Of a stretch of 21,732 nt of DNA, positions 1-10,638 are shown piece by piece. Each line of letters opens with the position of its first letter. Position 1 is the stretch's first letter. The stretch is from positions 425 through 22,156 of the forward strand of contig DDEV01000121.1 of NCBI GenBank assembly GCA_002336855.1. Direction: 5' to 3'. The notes under the pieces were generated by a model. The model made no database searches, was not told the origin of the DNA, and saw nothing but the letters and a program-made list of their open reading frames with translations. The DNA is from Leucobacter sp. UBA1945. GTDB taxonomy: Bacteria > Actinomycetota > Actinomycetes > Actinomycetales > Microbacteriaceae. Made by a program: the position numbers and the translations under genes.

Positions 1-2
1 AG

Positions 3-284
3 GCGGGGCGATCCTCGAACCCGATACCTGATCGACAGCTCGCGCGAGGCCCGGGCAATGTCGCGAGTGCACTCGGAATCACGCGGCCAGAGCACGATGG
101 TCGCGACCTTTTCGCCGCCCCATTCGATCTTCGTGCCGCGCCGGTGGCTTCGAGAAGGATCGCCGCCGGCCCACGGGTCGGCGTGAGCGGTGAGGCCGGC
201 AGCGCTGCGTTTCCGTGGCGCTTCTGGATCGACGGCGACCCGACCGTGAGCGCGTATCGTCCGGGCAGGAACGTGCCGAAGTAG
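3..284 (+). CDS. DNA-3-methyladenine glycosylase (MPG/AAG family), 3' part only
   Basis: This is the last 93 codons of a gene whose start lies before the window. The frame runs open from base 3 to a TAG at 282-284. The translation carries LARGPGNVASALGIT, then GPRVGVSGEAG, then PWRFWIDGDPTVSAYR close to the end. These are the C-terminal signatures of the alkyladenine/3-methyladenine DNA glycosylase family, which removes alkylated purines from DNA as the first step of base excision repair. The catalytic residues would lie upstream of the visible part, so activity cannot be judged. The next gene on this strand starts 97 bases downstream. No terminator-like hairpin was noticed in the gap. The family call rests on remembered motifs and is fairly secure. 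Confidence 0.88.
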   Translation, partial: AGRSSNPIPDRQLARGPGNVASALGITRPEHDGRDLFAAPFDLRAAPVASRRIAAGPRVGVSGEAGSAAFPWRFWIDGDPTVSAYRPGRNVPK

Positions 285-381
285 GTGGCTGTAGAAAGCC
301 CACCAAAATCCCGCCAACATTTGGAGTCAGCACCCTTCGGCTCGCGCCTTTAATGTCGGAGGTGCCTGGTGTACTTGCCCC

Positions 382-1968
382 ATGCACACCACCTCACCGT
401 TTACCGATCGAGACGCCGCCGCGCTCGACTCGGTGGTGCGTGGTCTCGAGACCCTTGAGCAGCAGAGGCGTGAGGCCGATGCGGCCCAGATTCGGCTGTT
501 TGCCCAGGCGCTCGCGTTAGCCTCACCTGCACGCGTTGGTCCAGGCACTGGTAACGGGGGCAGCGAGCGTGACCAGGCAGAGTTGGCCTATCGGTCGGTG
601 CGCGCCGAACTCGCGCTGGCAACACGGTCGAGTGAGCACTCGATAGAGCGGCGACTGTCGCACGCCCACGAGCTCACGCGGCACTACCCCGACACTCTCG
701 AGCGCCTCGCTTCTGGAGCGATCAGCCTCGCGCACACCGAGGTGATCGTCACTGCGGGGTACCCGATCGGCGAGGATGCCTCGGCTTTGGCCGTTGCTCG
801 GCGTGCCGCATACGAGTCTGCAGCGCTCGAACACGCACGCTTCGAGACGCCGGCTCGTCTGCGACCGATCGCACGACGCCTGGCAACTCGGTACGCAGAG
901 CGCACCCTCGACGAGCAGCACGCCGAGGCCTGTCAGCAGCGCCGGGTGTGGGTGACCGAGCGAGACGACGGAATGAGCGACCTCAGCGCGTACCTGCCCG
1001 CGGTGGAGGCACGCGCGATCTACGACAGGCTCACCAGCATGAGCATTGACCTGGCCGCGCAAGAGGTGGCTGCAGTAGGTGAGGTGGCTGCCGCGGGCGA
1101 GGTGGCCGTCTCGTCAGACAACTCGAGCGATAGATCGAGCGACGGCAGATCCACCGGTCGCCCACAACGGCGCACGCGCGATCAGTTACGTGCCGACATC
1201 CTCATCAGTCTTTTGACCACTACCACTCGCGATGAACTCGCAACTGGAGACGGCGGTGCCGCGAACGGCAATGCTGGCGCGAACGGAAACGCTCCTTCGA
1301 ACGGCAACGCCCTCTCGGACGAGGGCACTTTCGAGAGCGGCGGCGATCAGGTCGGATCTGGCGTTGGCAACAACCACAACCTTGGCAACGACAGGGCTCG
1401 CGACGGTGTCCGGGCGCACATACAGGTGCTCGTCACTGACCGAACGCTCTTCGCGAAGACTCACCTTGCGTCGAAGTCTTTCGCCGGGATCCCCCTCGCC
1501 CCAGCCGAACTCGTCGGTGCCGGCCCGATCAGCACGCCCGAAGCGAGGCAGCTCGCTGCCGATGCCGAGCGCTGGGAGCTCATCACCCAACATCCGACTA
1601 CCGGCGAAATCATCAGCGTGGACCGATACCGTCCGAGCGAGCAGATGCGCCGCCTGCTCGGTGCGCGAGATCTGCACTGCAGGTTTCCGGGCTGCAGTGC
1701 TCCCCTGCATCGCTGCGACCTCGATCACACGCTTGCCGCCGCGGACGGAGGCTCAACCAGCACCGCAAATCTCGCGCATCTCTGCCGGGGGCATCACACG
1801 CTGAAACACCATGGCGGCTGGCAGGTACGCCAGGAAGCCCAGGGGCTGTTGCACTGGAAATCGCCGACCGGTCGAAGCTACGTCGACCGTCCTCCCTCGA
1901 AAGTCAGATTCGAAGCGACGGCTCAGCCTGGGTGTGACCCGCCGGGGCTCTATAACGTGCCCTTCTAG
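382..1968 (+). CDS. DUF222 domain / HNH endonuclease signature protein
   Basis: This is a 528-residue protein. The N-terminal ~230 residues are helical and match the DUF222 (13E12-type) domain common in actinobacteria. The C-terminal HNH module is visible from about residue 430: C433 and C438 (CRFPGC), D446-L-D-H449, N463, C468 and H472 (CRGHH), consistent with a zinc-supported nuclease fold. Between the domains is a low-complexity, probably disordered linker (about residues 225-340) with VAA-GEVA repeats and several NGNA repeats. The family is multi-copy in many actinobacterial genomes and its biological role is not settled; nuclease activity is inferred from the fold. The ATG at 382 has no well-spaced Shine-Dalgarno (GGAGG at 358-362 is 19 bases away). 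An extended -10-like TGG-TGTACT at 367-375 would start the mRNA at or near the ATG. Confidence 0.85.
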   Translation: MHTTSPFTDRDAAALDSVVRGLETLEQQRREADAAQIRLFAQALALASPARVGPGTGNGGSERDQAELAYRSVRAELALATRSSEHSIERRLSHAHELTRHYPDTLERLASGAISLAHTEVIVTAGYPIGEDASALAVARRAAYESAALEHARFETPARLRPIARRLATRYAERTLDEQHAEACQQRRVWVTERDDGMSDLSAYLPAVEARAIYDRLTSMSIDLAAQEVAAVGEVAAAGEVAVSSDNSSDRSSDGRSTGRPQRRTRDQLRADILISLLTTTTRDELATGDGGAANGNAGANGNAPSNGNALSDEGTFESGGDQVGSGVGNNHNLGNDRARDGVRAHIQVLVTDRTLFAKTHLASKSFAGIPLAPAELVGAGPISTPEARQLAADAERWELITQHPTTGEIISVDRYRPSEQMRRLLGARDLHCRFPGCSAPLHRCDLDHTLAAADGGSTSTANLAHLCRGHHTLKHHGGWQVRQEAQGLLHWKSPTGRSYVDRPPSKVRFEATAQPGCDPPGLYNVPF

Positions 1969-1975
1969 AGGGCGC
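1957..1975. terminator. weak hairpin over the HNH stop codon
   Basis: GTGCCCT at 1957-1963 pairs with AGGGCGC at 1969-1975 (7 bp with one G-T wobble) around the loop TCTAG, which holds the TAG stop. It sits between two convergent genes (the HNH gene and ndk), so it could end transcription from either side. There is no T-tract, so the call is tentative. Confidence 0.3.
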
Positions 1976-2003
1976 AGCGAGCTAGCCCAGCTGTACCGAT
2001 GAC

Positions 2004-2045
2004 ACCAGCTGAACCAGCTGAACCAGCGAAACTAGCTGAACCAGA
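2004..2045. repeat. 9-bp tandem repeat over the ndk 3' end (4.6 copies)
   Basis: Units on the plus strand are ACCAGCTGA (2004-2012), ACCAGCTGA (2013-2021), ACCAGCGAA (2022-2030), ACTAGCTGA (2031-2039) and a partial ACCAGA (2040-2045). Read on the minus strand, the unit is TGG TTC AGC (Trp-Phe-Ser), which is also how the ndk coding sequence ends. A TGG-to-TAG change in one unit supplies the present ndk stop codon. Confidence 0.85.
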
Positions 2046-2448
2046 GCCCAAGCTCTCGCTCGGCCGAGAGCGTCGAATCGCTGCCGTGCACGAGGTTCTG
2101 CTGCACAGCAAGGCCCCAGTCGCGACCGAGGTCACCGCGGATGGTGCCGGGCGCAGCGGTCGTCGGGTCGGTGGTTCCCGCGAGCGAGCGGAAGCCCTCG
2201 ATCACGCGGTTGCCCGAGACGCGCGCCGCAACCACCGGGCCCGACATCATGAATTCGACGAGGGGCTCGAAGAACGGCTTGCCCTGGTGCTCCTCGTAGT
2301 GCGCCTCGAGCAGCTCGCGGGCGGGGGTAACCATGCGCAGGTCGACGATGGTGTAACCCTTCGCCTCGATACGACGCAGGATTTCGCCGGAGAGCCCTCT
2401 CGCGACACCATCGGGCTTGACGAGTACCAGGGTCTCTTCTGCGTGCAT
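2032..2448 (-). CDS. ndk: Nucleoside diphosphate kinase
   Basis: This is a 138-residue cytoplasmic enzyme that transfers the gamma phosphate of ATP to nucleoside diphosphates through a phosphohistidine. Visible family residues are K11 (VLVKPDG), R87, T93, R104 (GTIRGDLG), N118 and the phosphorylated H121 in NLVHGSDS. The length is normal for the family. The ATG at 2448 is preferred over an in-frame GTG two codons upstream, because AGGAG lies five bases before it. The gene starts 39 bases after the stop of the LysR gene on the same strand, so it may be read through from there; in related genomes it usually follows the folC/DUF4233 genes directly. The C-terminus ends in a 9-bp tandem repeat, and its TAG stop is a variant repeat unit. 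Confidence 0.96.
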   Translation of the reverse strand: MHAEETLVLVKPDGVARGLSGEILRRIEAKGYTIVDLRMVTPARELLEAHYEEHQGKPFFEPLVEFMMSGPVVAARVSGNRVIEGFRSLAGTTDPTTAAPGTIRGDLGRDWGLAVQQNLVHGSDSTLSAERELGLWFS

Positions 2449-2487
2449 GCTCACTCCTAAAAGATTTGAAAGTCTCCGAGAGCAAGT

Positions 2488-3417
2488 TTAGCGAGAATCG
2501 AGCTGCGAGCCTGATGCTTCGCCTGTCTCTGTCGTTGAGGCGGCAATCTGCTGCAGCAAAGTCAGCGTGTCTCGCACCACGCGGCGATGCAGGGCCTGTG
2601 GCTGGACGAGCGCATCGATGCTTCTCGCGAGCGGCAACCCCGCAATATCGAGCAGGGTGACGCCCTCGGAAAGCGCACCCCGCATTGTGTGCTTCGGCAT
2701 CAAGGCAACAGCTTTGCCTGTGCGCACCAGCGCTGTGGCGACAAAGAATTCGTTCACCCGGTGTTTCACACGCAACGGGGCGCCCGCCGCGGCCGCAATC
2801 GTCGAAAGCAGCTCAGACAGAGGAAACCCCGGGTGCACCGAAACCCATTCTTCAGTGACCAATTGCTGCGGCGTGACACTTCTTTGCGAAGCGAGCGGAT
2901 GCGAACTTGATACCGCCACACCGATCGGCTCCTCGAGCAATGGCACGACGAACAGGCGATCCCGCGGCCAGTCTGCCCCATGAGCGAGCCTATGCGCGAT
3001 GACGATGTCGTGATCGAGGGTCAACTGCCCAAACTCATCGAACGACACATCGCCATCGCTCAACTGCAGGTCTGCAATGCTCTCGTCGAGCAAGCGGCCG
3101 AACCAGGCAAGCCCGGCGCTGTGAAAAGCCGAGACGCTCACACTCCCCTGTGGCTCCTCGAGAAACTGATCGACCGCCGAACGCGCCGCGGCAAGGCTCG
3201 ATTCGATGCCCAAGCCCGCAACGACCAGCGCTCTTCCCGCGTCGGTCAGCACGGTGCGTCGCGCTCGCTTCTCTGTCAGCGGAACCTGAAACTCCGATTG
3301 CAACGCCGAAAGCTGCTGCGAAATGGCGGAGGCGGTAACGAGGTGGGCCGAAGCCACCGATGCGATGCTGCCGCGCTCATCGATCTCGCGAAGCATTCGA
3401 AGCTGCGTGATATCCAT
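2488..3417 (-). CDS. LysR-family transcriptional regulator
   Basis: This is a 309-residue protein. The N-terminal winged helix-turn-helix (about residues 1-60: MDITQLRMLREIDERGS, then SAISQQLSALQ) is typical of LysR regulators, and a type 2 periplasmic-binding-protein-like effector domain follows from about residue 85. The ligand cannot be read from the sequence. It is transcribed divergently from an EamA-family transporter 71 bases away, the classic arrangement for a LysR regulator controlling its neighbour, so the transporter is the likely target (inference). The start is the ATG at 3417. There is no Shine-Dalgarno; instead TAGTAT lies exactly six bases upstream, which suggests a leaderless mRNA. 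An in-frame TTG two codons upstream is less likely. Confidence 0.9.
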   Translation of the reverse strand: MDITQLRMLREIDERGSIASVASAHLVTASAISQQLSALQSEFQVPLTEKRARRTVLTDAGRALVVAGLGIESSLAAARSAVDQFLEEPQGSVSVSAFHSAGLAWFGRLLDESIADLQLSDGDVSFDEFGQLTLDHDIVIAHRLAHGADWPRDRLFVVPLLEEPIGVAVSSSHPLASQRSVTPQQLVTEEWVSVHPGFPLSELLSTIAAAAGAPLRVKHRVNEFFVATALVRTGKAVALMPKHTMRGALSEGVTLLDIAGLPLARSIDALVQPQALHRRVVRDTLTLLQQIAASTTETGEASGSQLDSR

Positions 3418-3488
3418 AAGCAAATACTAACGAAATAGGTAAATAGTTCGTGCTTCTTCTTACGTGTAGATCGCAAGAAACTATTCGC
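3418..3488. promoter_or_regulatory. divergent LysR/EamA control region
   Basis: This 71-bp intergenic stretch is AT-rich against its surroundings. On the minus strand TAGTAT (3429 down to 3424) stands six bases before the LysR ATG and is a good -10 candidate. An inverted repeat, AATAGTT at 3442-3448 and AACTATT at 3479-3485, spans the middle and is a candidate regulator site. Three loosely similar AAATA motifs occur at 3422, 3433 and 3441. Assignment to the LysR protein is inference from position. Confidence 0.5.
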
Positions 3489-4484
3489 ATGCGCAAAGCC
3501 TCACCCGATCTGCTGCTGGTTCTCGTCGCCATCGTGTGGGGCGGCAGCTATCTCTCAGCGAAGCAACTCGTCGCCGAGATCGGCGTCGAGCCCACCCTCG
3601 CGCTGCGCTACGGCATCGGCTCGCTCGGCATGCTCGGGTTCGCACTCATTCGGCGCACAGACAGGGCCGGTATCCGGCTCATTCTGTCAGGCGTGGTGCT
3701 CGGCTGTTCGCAAGCCAGCATCCTCTGGCTCGAGACCGCGGGGGTCGGCCGAACAAGCGCCACGAACGCTGGGATTCTTATTAGCCTCTCGCTGATCCTC
3801 ACCCCACTGCTCGAGGCCGCCCTGCTGAAACGGAGGCTGCCCCTGCCGTTCTATCTCGCTGCAAGCGGGACCGTGCTCGGCATCGCCCTGCTCGCGTCAG
3901 GAAACGGGAGGCTTCGCGTACCGACCGGCGGCGACCTGCTTGTGCTCGTTGCCGCCGTTGTGCGTGCGGCGCACGTCACCGCGACGGCACGCGTGCTTCG
4001 TAAAGACGACAGCGTGGTCACCCTCGTCACTGTTCAAATGCTGGTTGGTGCGGTGCTCTTCGCCGCGCTGGCCGCGCCATCGGCAGCTTCGTGGGTGCGG
4101 CGACTCACCTTAGCCGGGATCGCAAACGCAGTATTCCTAGGCTTGGGCTGCAGTGTCTTCGCGTTTCTGGTGCAAGCCTGGGCAGTGCGGAAGACCTCGG
4201 CCGCGAGAGCCGCGTTGCTCATGGGCACGGAGCCTCTTTGGGCTGCTCTCATCGGCATCGTAATCGGCGCCGAAGCACTCGGGCTCGTGCAGCTCCTAGG
4301 CGCGATCCTCATCGTCGCAGGAAGCCTCGCTGGCAGCGCGATAGAACGTCGAAGACGCGAGCGCCGAATAGAGCCGCCGTCGGCAACGGCAAAGGCAACG
4401 GCATCAGCTGCTTCTGGCAATATCCTCAGTTCGCAAGCGACGCGTAGTGCTGAAGCCGCTGCCGATCGATCTGCGCGCCCTTGA
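3489..4484 (+). CDS. EamA-family (drug/metabolite superfamily) transporter
   Basis: This is a 331-residue integral membrane protein with two EamA repeats and about ten predicted hydrophobic segments between residues 5 and 285. Typical family features are WGGSYLSAKQL in the first helix and the TEPLWAALIG motif in the second repeat. Members usually move small metabolites, often amino acids or toxic analogues, outwards; the substrate here is unknown. The first EamA half begins at the ATG at 3489 (MRKASPDLLL); no strong ribosome site precedes it. The last ~45 residues are an Ala/Ser/Arg-rich tail beyond the fold, and its coding sequence overlaps the 3' end of the convergent DUF4233 gene by 59 bases. 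It is the probable target of the divergent LysR regulator. Confidence 0.9.
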   Translation: MRKASPDLLLVLVAIVWGGSYLSAKQLVAEIGVEPTLALRYGIGSLGMLGFALIRRTDRAGIRLILSGVVLGCSQASILWLETAGVGRTSATNAGILISLSLILTPLLEAALLKRRLPLPFYLAASGTVLGIALLASGNGRLRVPTGGDLLVLVAAVVRAAHVTATARVLRKDDSVVTLVTVQMLVGAVLFAALAAPSAASWVRRLTLAGIANAVFLGLGCSVFAFLVQAWAVRKTSAARAALLMGTEPLWAALIGIVIGAEALGLVQLLGAILIVAGSLAGSAIERRRRERRIEPPSATAKATASAASGNILSSQATRSAEAAADRSARP

Positions 4485-4911
4485 TCATGCAGTACACCCA
4501 GAGCGCGGTGAACAGCAGGCTGACGACGAGCGACGCGGGCAAGATGAACGCGGTCGCGAGCATGAGCGCGTGCACGATCCATCCCAGCCAGATGCCGACC
4601 TTGCCGATGCGCATGAATCCGAGCGCGAGCACGCAGGCGAGCGCAAGGCCGCCCGCAATCCAGAGCCCCAGCTCTCGCGGTTCGAGCAGGCTGAGCCCAA
4701 AAATAGCGAGGCCGATCAGCACGACCACGATCATCTCGAAGCCGAGTGTGATGGAGGCGAGCGCTCGCTGCGTTTTTGCCGCTACCTCGCCGCGACCGGC
4801 ACCAGAGAGGCGCATCGCGGCGTTATGAGCCGCTGCTTCAGAGGGCGAGAGTTGCAGCTCCTCTTCGGGCTGTTCCGCCCGAGCAGCGTTCGTGTGAGAC
4901 TTGGTGTTCAC
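4426..4911 (-). CDS. DUF4233 membrane protein
   Basis: This is a 161-residue protein with a hydrophilic, Glu/Ala-rich N-terminal ~55 residues and then four closely spaced hydrophobic segments, ending in a short basic tail. It matches the DUF4233 family, which in actinobacteria is found immediately behind folC; its function is unknown. The GTG at 4911 is chosen because its GTGA overlaps the folC stop by four bases, the usual sign of translational coupling. A longer in-frame GTG at 4923 is possible. The 3' end overlaps the convergent EamA transporter gene by 59 bases, which is unusual and suggests that the transporter was placed here later. Confidence 0.85.
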   Translation of the reverse strand: MNTKSHTNAARAEQPEEELQLSPSEAAAHNAAMRLSGAGRGEVAAKTQRALASITLGFEMIVVVLIGLAIFGLSLLEPRELGLWIAGGLALACVLALGFMRIGKVGIWLGWIVHALMLATAFILPASLVVSLLFTALWVYCMIKGAQIDRQRLQHYASLAN

Positions 4912-6260
4912 GCGACACCCCACCCCTCATTTCGCGAGCACAGGATTGCCTCGCCAGCGAGCAGCACCGATCCCGCAACGAGCACCGCGCGACCGTCGAC
5001 TTGCCCCGCCCACTCGCGAGCGGCCTGGAGCGCCTCGGTCAGAGATTCCGACACCTCGGTGCTCCCCTCGCGCTCGAAACGTCCCGCGACCTGGTAGAGA
5101 TCTTCTACGCCGAGCGTCCGAGCGGAGTCGATGGGTGAGAGAAACAGCGCATCAGTGATGGGCAGCAGCGCCGCGAGCACGCCCTCAGCATCTTTGTCTG
5201 CCATGATTCCGGTTACGAGCGCGAGCTCGGTGAACGCGAAGGACTCGGTGACGGCCCGGGCGAGCGCCTCGGCTCCGTGCGGGTTGTGAGCGGCGTCGAC
5301 GTACACGATGGGTTCGTTGCCGATCAACTGCAGTCGGCCCGGTGAGGTGAGCCCGCCGAGCCCCTCGTCAAGTACCTCTTCTGGCAGCGGACGCTCCGCA
5401 CCGAAGAATGCCTCGACCGCGGCGACCGCGAGTGACACGTTCTGCGCCTGGTGCGCTCCGTAGAGCGGAACGAATGCCGGATCGTACTCGTGGCCGTGCA
5501 GGCCGCGCAACGAGACCTGGCGGCCGCCGACAGCGAGCAGATCCTCGGTAACATCAAAGTCGCGAGCAGAAACGAAAATGCGAGCATCCTCGCGCTCGGC
5601 AGCCTCGACGAGTTCGACGAGCGCGGCCGAATCCTGCGCGGCGGTGACCACAGTGCTGCCCTGCTTCACAATGCCGGCCTTCGTGCGTGCAATCGTCTCG
5701 ATGTCGGTGCCGAGCACCGCGGTGTGATCGAGATCGATCGGCGTGAACACGGCGACCTGAGCATCAGCAATGTTCGTCGCGTCCCACTCGCCACCCATGC
5801 CGACCTCGATCACAGCGACGTCGACAGGAGCATCGGCGAACAACGTGAACGCGAGCACGGCAAGCGCCTCGAAGAACGTGATCGCGCCCATGCCCTCGGC
5901 CTCGAGCTGCGCATCGAGCACCTCGAGCGGCAGCCGCAGCTCGTCCCAGGCGTCAGCAAGCACTTTGCCTCCGACCGGCACGCCATCGATCTGAAAACGC
6001 TCGGTGAAGTCGACGAGGTGCGGGCTGGTGAAGAGCCCCGTGCGCAGCCCGTGGGCACGCACGAGCGACTCGATCGCGCGACTCGTCGACGTCTTGCCGT
6101 TGGTGCCCGCAACCTGGATCACGGGGTACGACAGCTGGGGCGATCCGACGAGTTCGGCGAGACGCCGTACCGGCTCAATGCGCGGCCGCGGGTTCGCCTC
6201 ACCGACGCGAGTCAGCAGCTCTTCATAGACCCGCTCTGCGGCTCGTTCTGCTCCGGTCAT
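4908..6260 (-). CDS. folC: Folylpolyglutamate synthase / dihydrofolate synthase
   Basis: This is a 450-residue Mur-ligase-fold enzyme that adds glutamate to (dihydro)folates, and in many bacteria also makes dihydrofolate from dihydropteroate. Visible features are the P-loop AGTNGKTST at residues 51-59, TSPHLVDFTERF, FFEALAVLAF, the EVGMGGEWDATN segment and YVDAAHNPHGAEAL in the C-terminal domain. Both the ATP-binding and substrate-binding regions look intact. The ATG at 6260 has AGGAG upstream at good spacing; an N-terminal extension through the ileS end is not needed. It lies 22 bases after ileS and overlaps the next gene by four bases, so ileS-folC-DUF4233 is very likely one transcript under the ileS T-box leader. 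Confidence 0.95.
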   Translation of the reverse strand: MTGAERAAERVYEELLTRVGEANPRPRIEPVRRLAELVGSPQLSYPVIQVAGTNGKTSTSRAIESLVRAHGLRTGLFTSPHLVDFTERFQIDGVPVGGKVLADAWDELRLPLEVLDAQLEAEGMGAITFFEALAVLAFTLFADAPVDVAVIEVGMGGEWDATNIADAQVAVFTPIDLDHTAVLGTDIETIARTKAGIVKQGSTVVTAAQDSAALVELVEAAEREDARIFVSARDFDVTEDLLAVGGRQVSLRGLHGHEYDPAFVPLYGAHQAQNVSLAVAAVEAFFGAERPLPEEVLDEGLGGLTSPGRLQLIGNEPIVYVDAAHNPHGAEALARAVTESFAFTELALVTGIMADKDAEGVLAALLPITDALFLSPIDSARTLGVEDLYQVAGRFEREGSTEVSESLTEALQAAREWAGQVDGRAVLVAGSVLLAGEAILCSRNEGWGVA

Positions 6261-6282
6261 TATGCGCTCCTGCCAGTCGCGA

Positions 6283-9642
<3,360 letters not shown>

Positions 9643-9909
9643 GAGGTCTCCGGCTGTAGATGTTCGTGATGCGTGCATCTGCCGGGACGAGCGAGAACCA
9701 CCGTTCTCCCCCGCGGTACCACCCCGCTTGCCTCGTCGCCGCCTGCGCGACCCTCGGCCTCTTCGTTCGGCTGTAACGGGCCGTACCCGTTCGGTTCTAA
9801 TGAGCTGCTGCGATTCCCGTCGAGGTTTCTTATCGAAATTTCTCATCGAAAAGGATCGCGGCCGCCGTTCTTCCGAAGACTCCCCGGTGATGGCCGGTTC
9901 GCGGTCGTT
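9643..9909 (-). ncRNA. ileS T-box riboswitch leader, translational type
   Basis: Read on the minus strand, this 267-nt leader holds the T-box motif TGGTACCGCGG (9721 down to 9711), whose bulge pairs with the free 3' end of tRNA. Near its 5' end is GGCCATCACCGGGGAG, the hallmark of the ultrashort Stem I of actinobacterial ileS T-boxes, with the isoleucine specifier codon ATC at 9891-9889. GACGAG (9737-9732) can pair with CTCGTC (9691-9686) to form the antisequestrator. The alternative pairs GTCCCGGC (9688-9681) with GCCGGAGAC (9654-9646; one bulged A) and hides the GGAG ribosome site. There is no terminator with a T-tract, which fits control of translation. The pairings are my own hand folding. 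Confidence 0.93.
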
Positions 9910-9913
9910 GCCT

Positions 9914-10144
9914 TTATTCTATGCCATCGGGTTCCGATGCATCTGGCACCCACTCGAGAATATCGCCTGGCTGGCACTCGAGCACCCGGCAGATCGCGTC
10001 GAGCGTGGTGAAGCGCACGGCCTTTGCGCGCCCATTCTTTAGTACTGAAACGTTCACCGGCGTGATGCCGATCGCGTCTGCAAGCTCGTTCACTCCCATC
10101 TTCTGCTTTGCGAGCTGCACGTCAAGATTGATCAGTATCGACAT
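9914..10144 (-). CDS. Xre/Cro-type helix-turn-helix regulator (YozG-like)
   Basis: This 76-residue protein is almost entirely one Cro/C1-type helix-turn-helix domain: GVNELADAIGITPVNVSVLKNG is the helix-turn-helix core, and ICRVLECQPGDILEW is the typical closing helix. Small regulators of this type are regularly paired with a DUF2975 membrane protein, as here. The ATG at 10144 shares its A with the TGA stop of the DUF2975 gene (TGATG), so the two are translationally coupled. It probably binds the two near-identical palindromes in front of the operon and represses it (inference). The stop codon TAA lies directly in front of the ileS T-box leader. Confidence 0.9.
   Translation of the reverse strand: MSILINLDVQLAKQKMGVNELADAIGITPVNVSVLKNGRAKAVRFTTLDAICRVLECQPGDILEWVPDASEPDGIE
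9916..9921 (-). promoter_or_regulatory. candidate -10 box for the ileS leader
   Basis: TAGAAT lies at the very 3' end of the upstream Xre gene. A start seven bases on would fall at about 9909, just before the T-box Stem I. No good -35 was found, so read-through from the DUF2975-Xre pair is the alternative. Confidence 0.4.
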
Positions 10145-10638
10145 CAGACCACCTCTTCAAGCTCGCTCTGAAACGCAGTCGCCTGACGCAGCAGCGCTCG
10201 CATAACTAGAATGACGAGCGCGAGCGCCAGGCAGGTGAGTGTGATGAACACCCCGATCGCCGCGATCGGCCCCGGCACGCCGATGCCCAGTGTCGCGACC
10301 ACGACGACGGTCGCCACGGCCGTGCAGGCCATTCCGAGAAGCACGCACACCAGCACACCGTTGACCGCCGAGAACGCGCGCTCGTTGAAGATGCGGCCCT
10401 CGGTAGCAAACGTCGCGAGTCGCCATACGAAGACCAGGCCGACCTGCGCGCAAAGCATGAACGCGAAGACGCATCCCCAGAGCACGAACATAATGCCCAC
10501 GTCGTCGCCGAACTCCTCGCGAAGGCCCTCGCCGAGGCCGAGCACGATGACCACTTGAAAGACCAGAAGCGACAGGAGCAAGAGCACAATCAGCGTCTTC
10601 AGCGCGGCAATGATTCCTTTACTCACAAAACTGTCCAA
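10144..10638 (-). CDS. DUF2975 membrane protein
   Basis: This protein of about 164 residues has four hydrophobic segments, at approximately residues 8-34, 47-72, 90-115 and 122-148, and a short charged C-terminus. It matches the DUF2975 family, whose function is unknown and whose members are commonly encoded next to a small YozG-like regulator. The start is uncertain: TTG at 10638 (touching the first operator) or GTG at 10626 with a poor GGACAG ribosome site. The gene overlaps the downstream regulator by one base. The pairing suggests a membrane-linked stress or developmental switch, but nothing in the sequence shows what it senses. Confidence 0.83.
   Translation of the reverse strand: MDSFVSKGIIAALKTLIVLLLLSLLVFQVVIVLGLGEGLREEFGDDVGIMFVLWGCVFAFMLCAQVGLVFVWRLATFATEGRIFNERAFSAVNGVLVCVLLGMACTAVATVVVVATLGIGVPGPIAAIGVFITLTCLALALVILVMRALLRQATAFQSELEEVV

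Noticed and set aside
1999..2460. 153-codon frame on the plus strand beginning with PAEPAEPAKLAEP
   Set aside because: The attractive repeat peptide is only the 9-bp tandem repeat read on the wrong strand, and the rest mirrors ndk.
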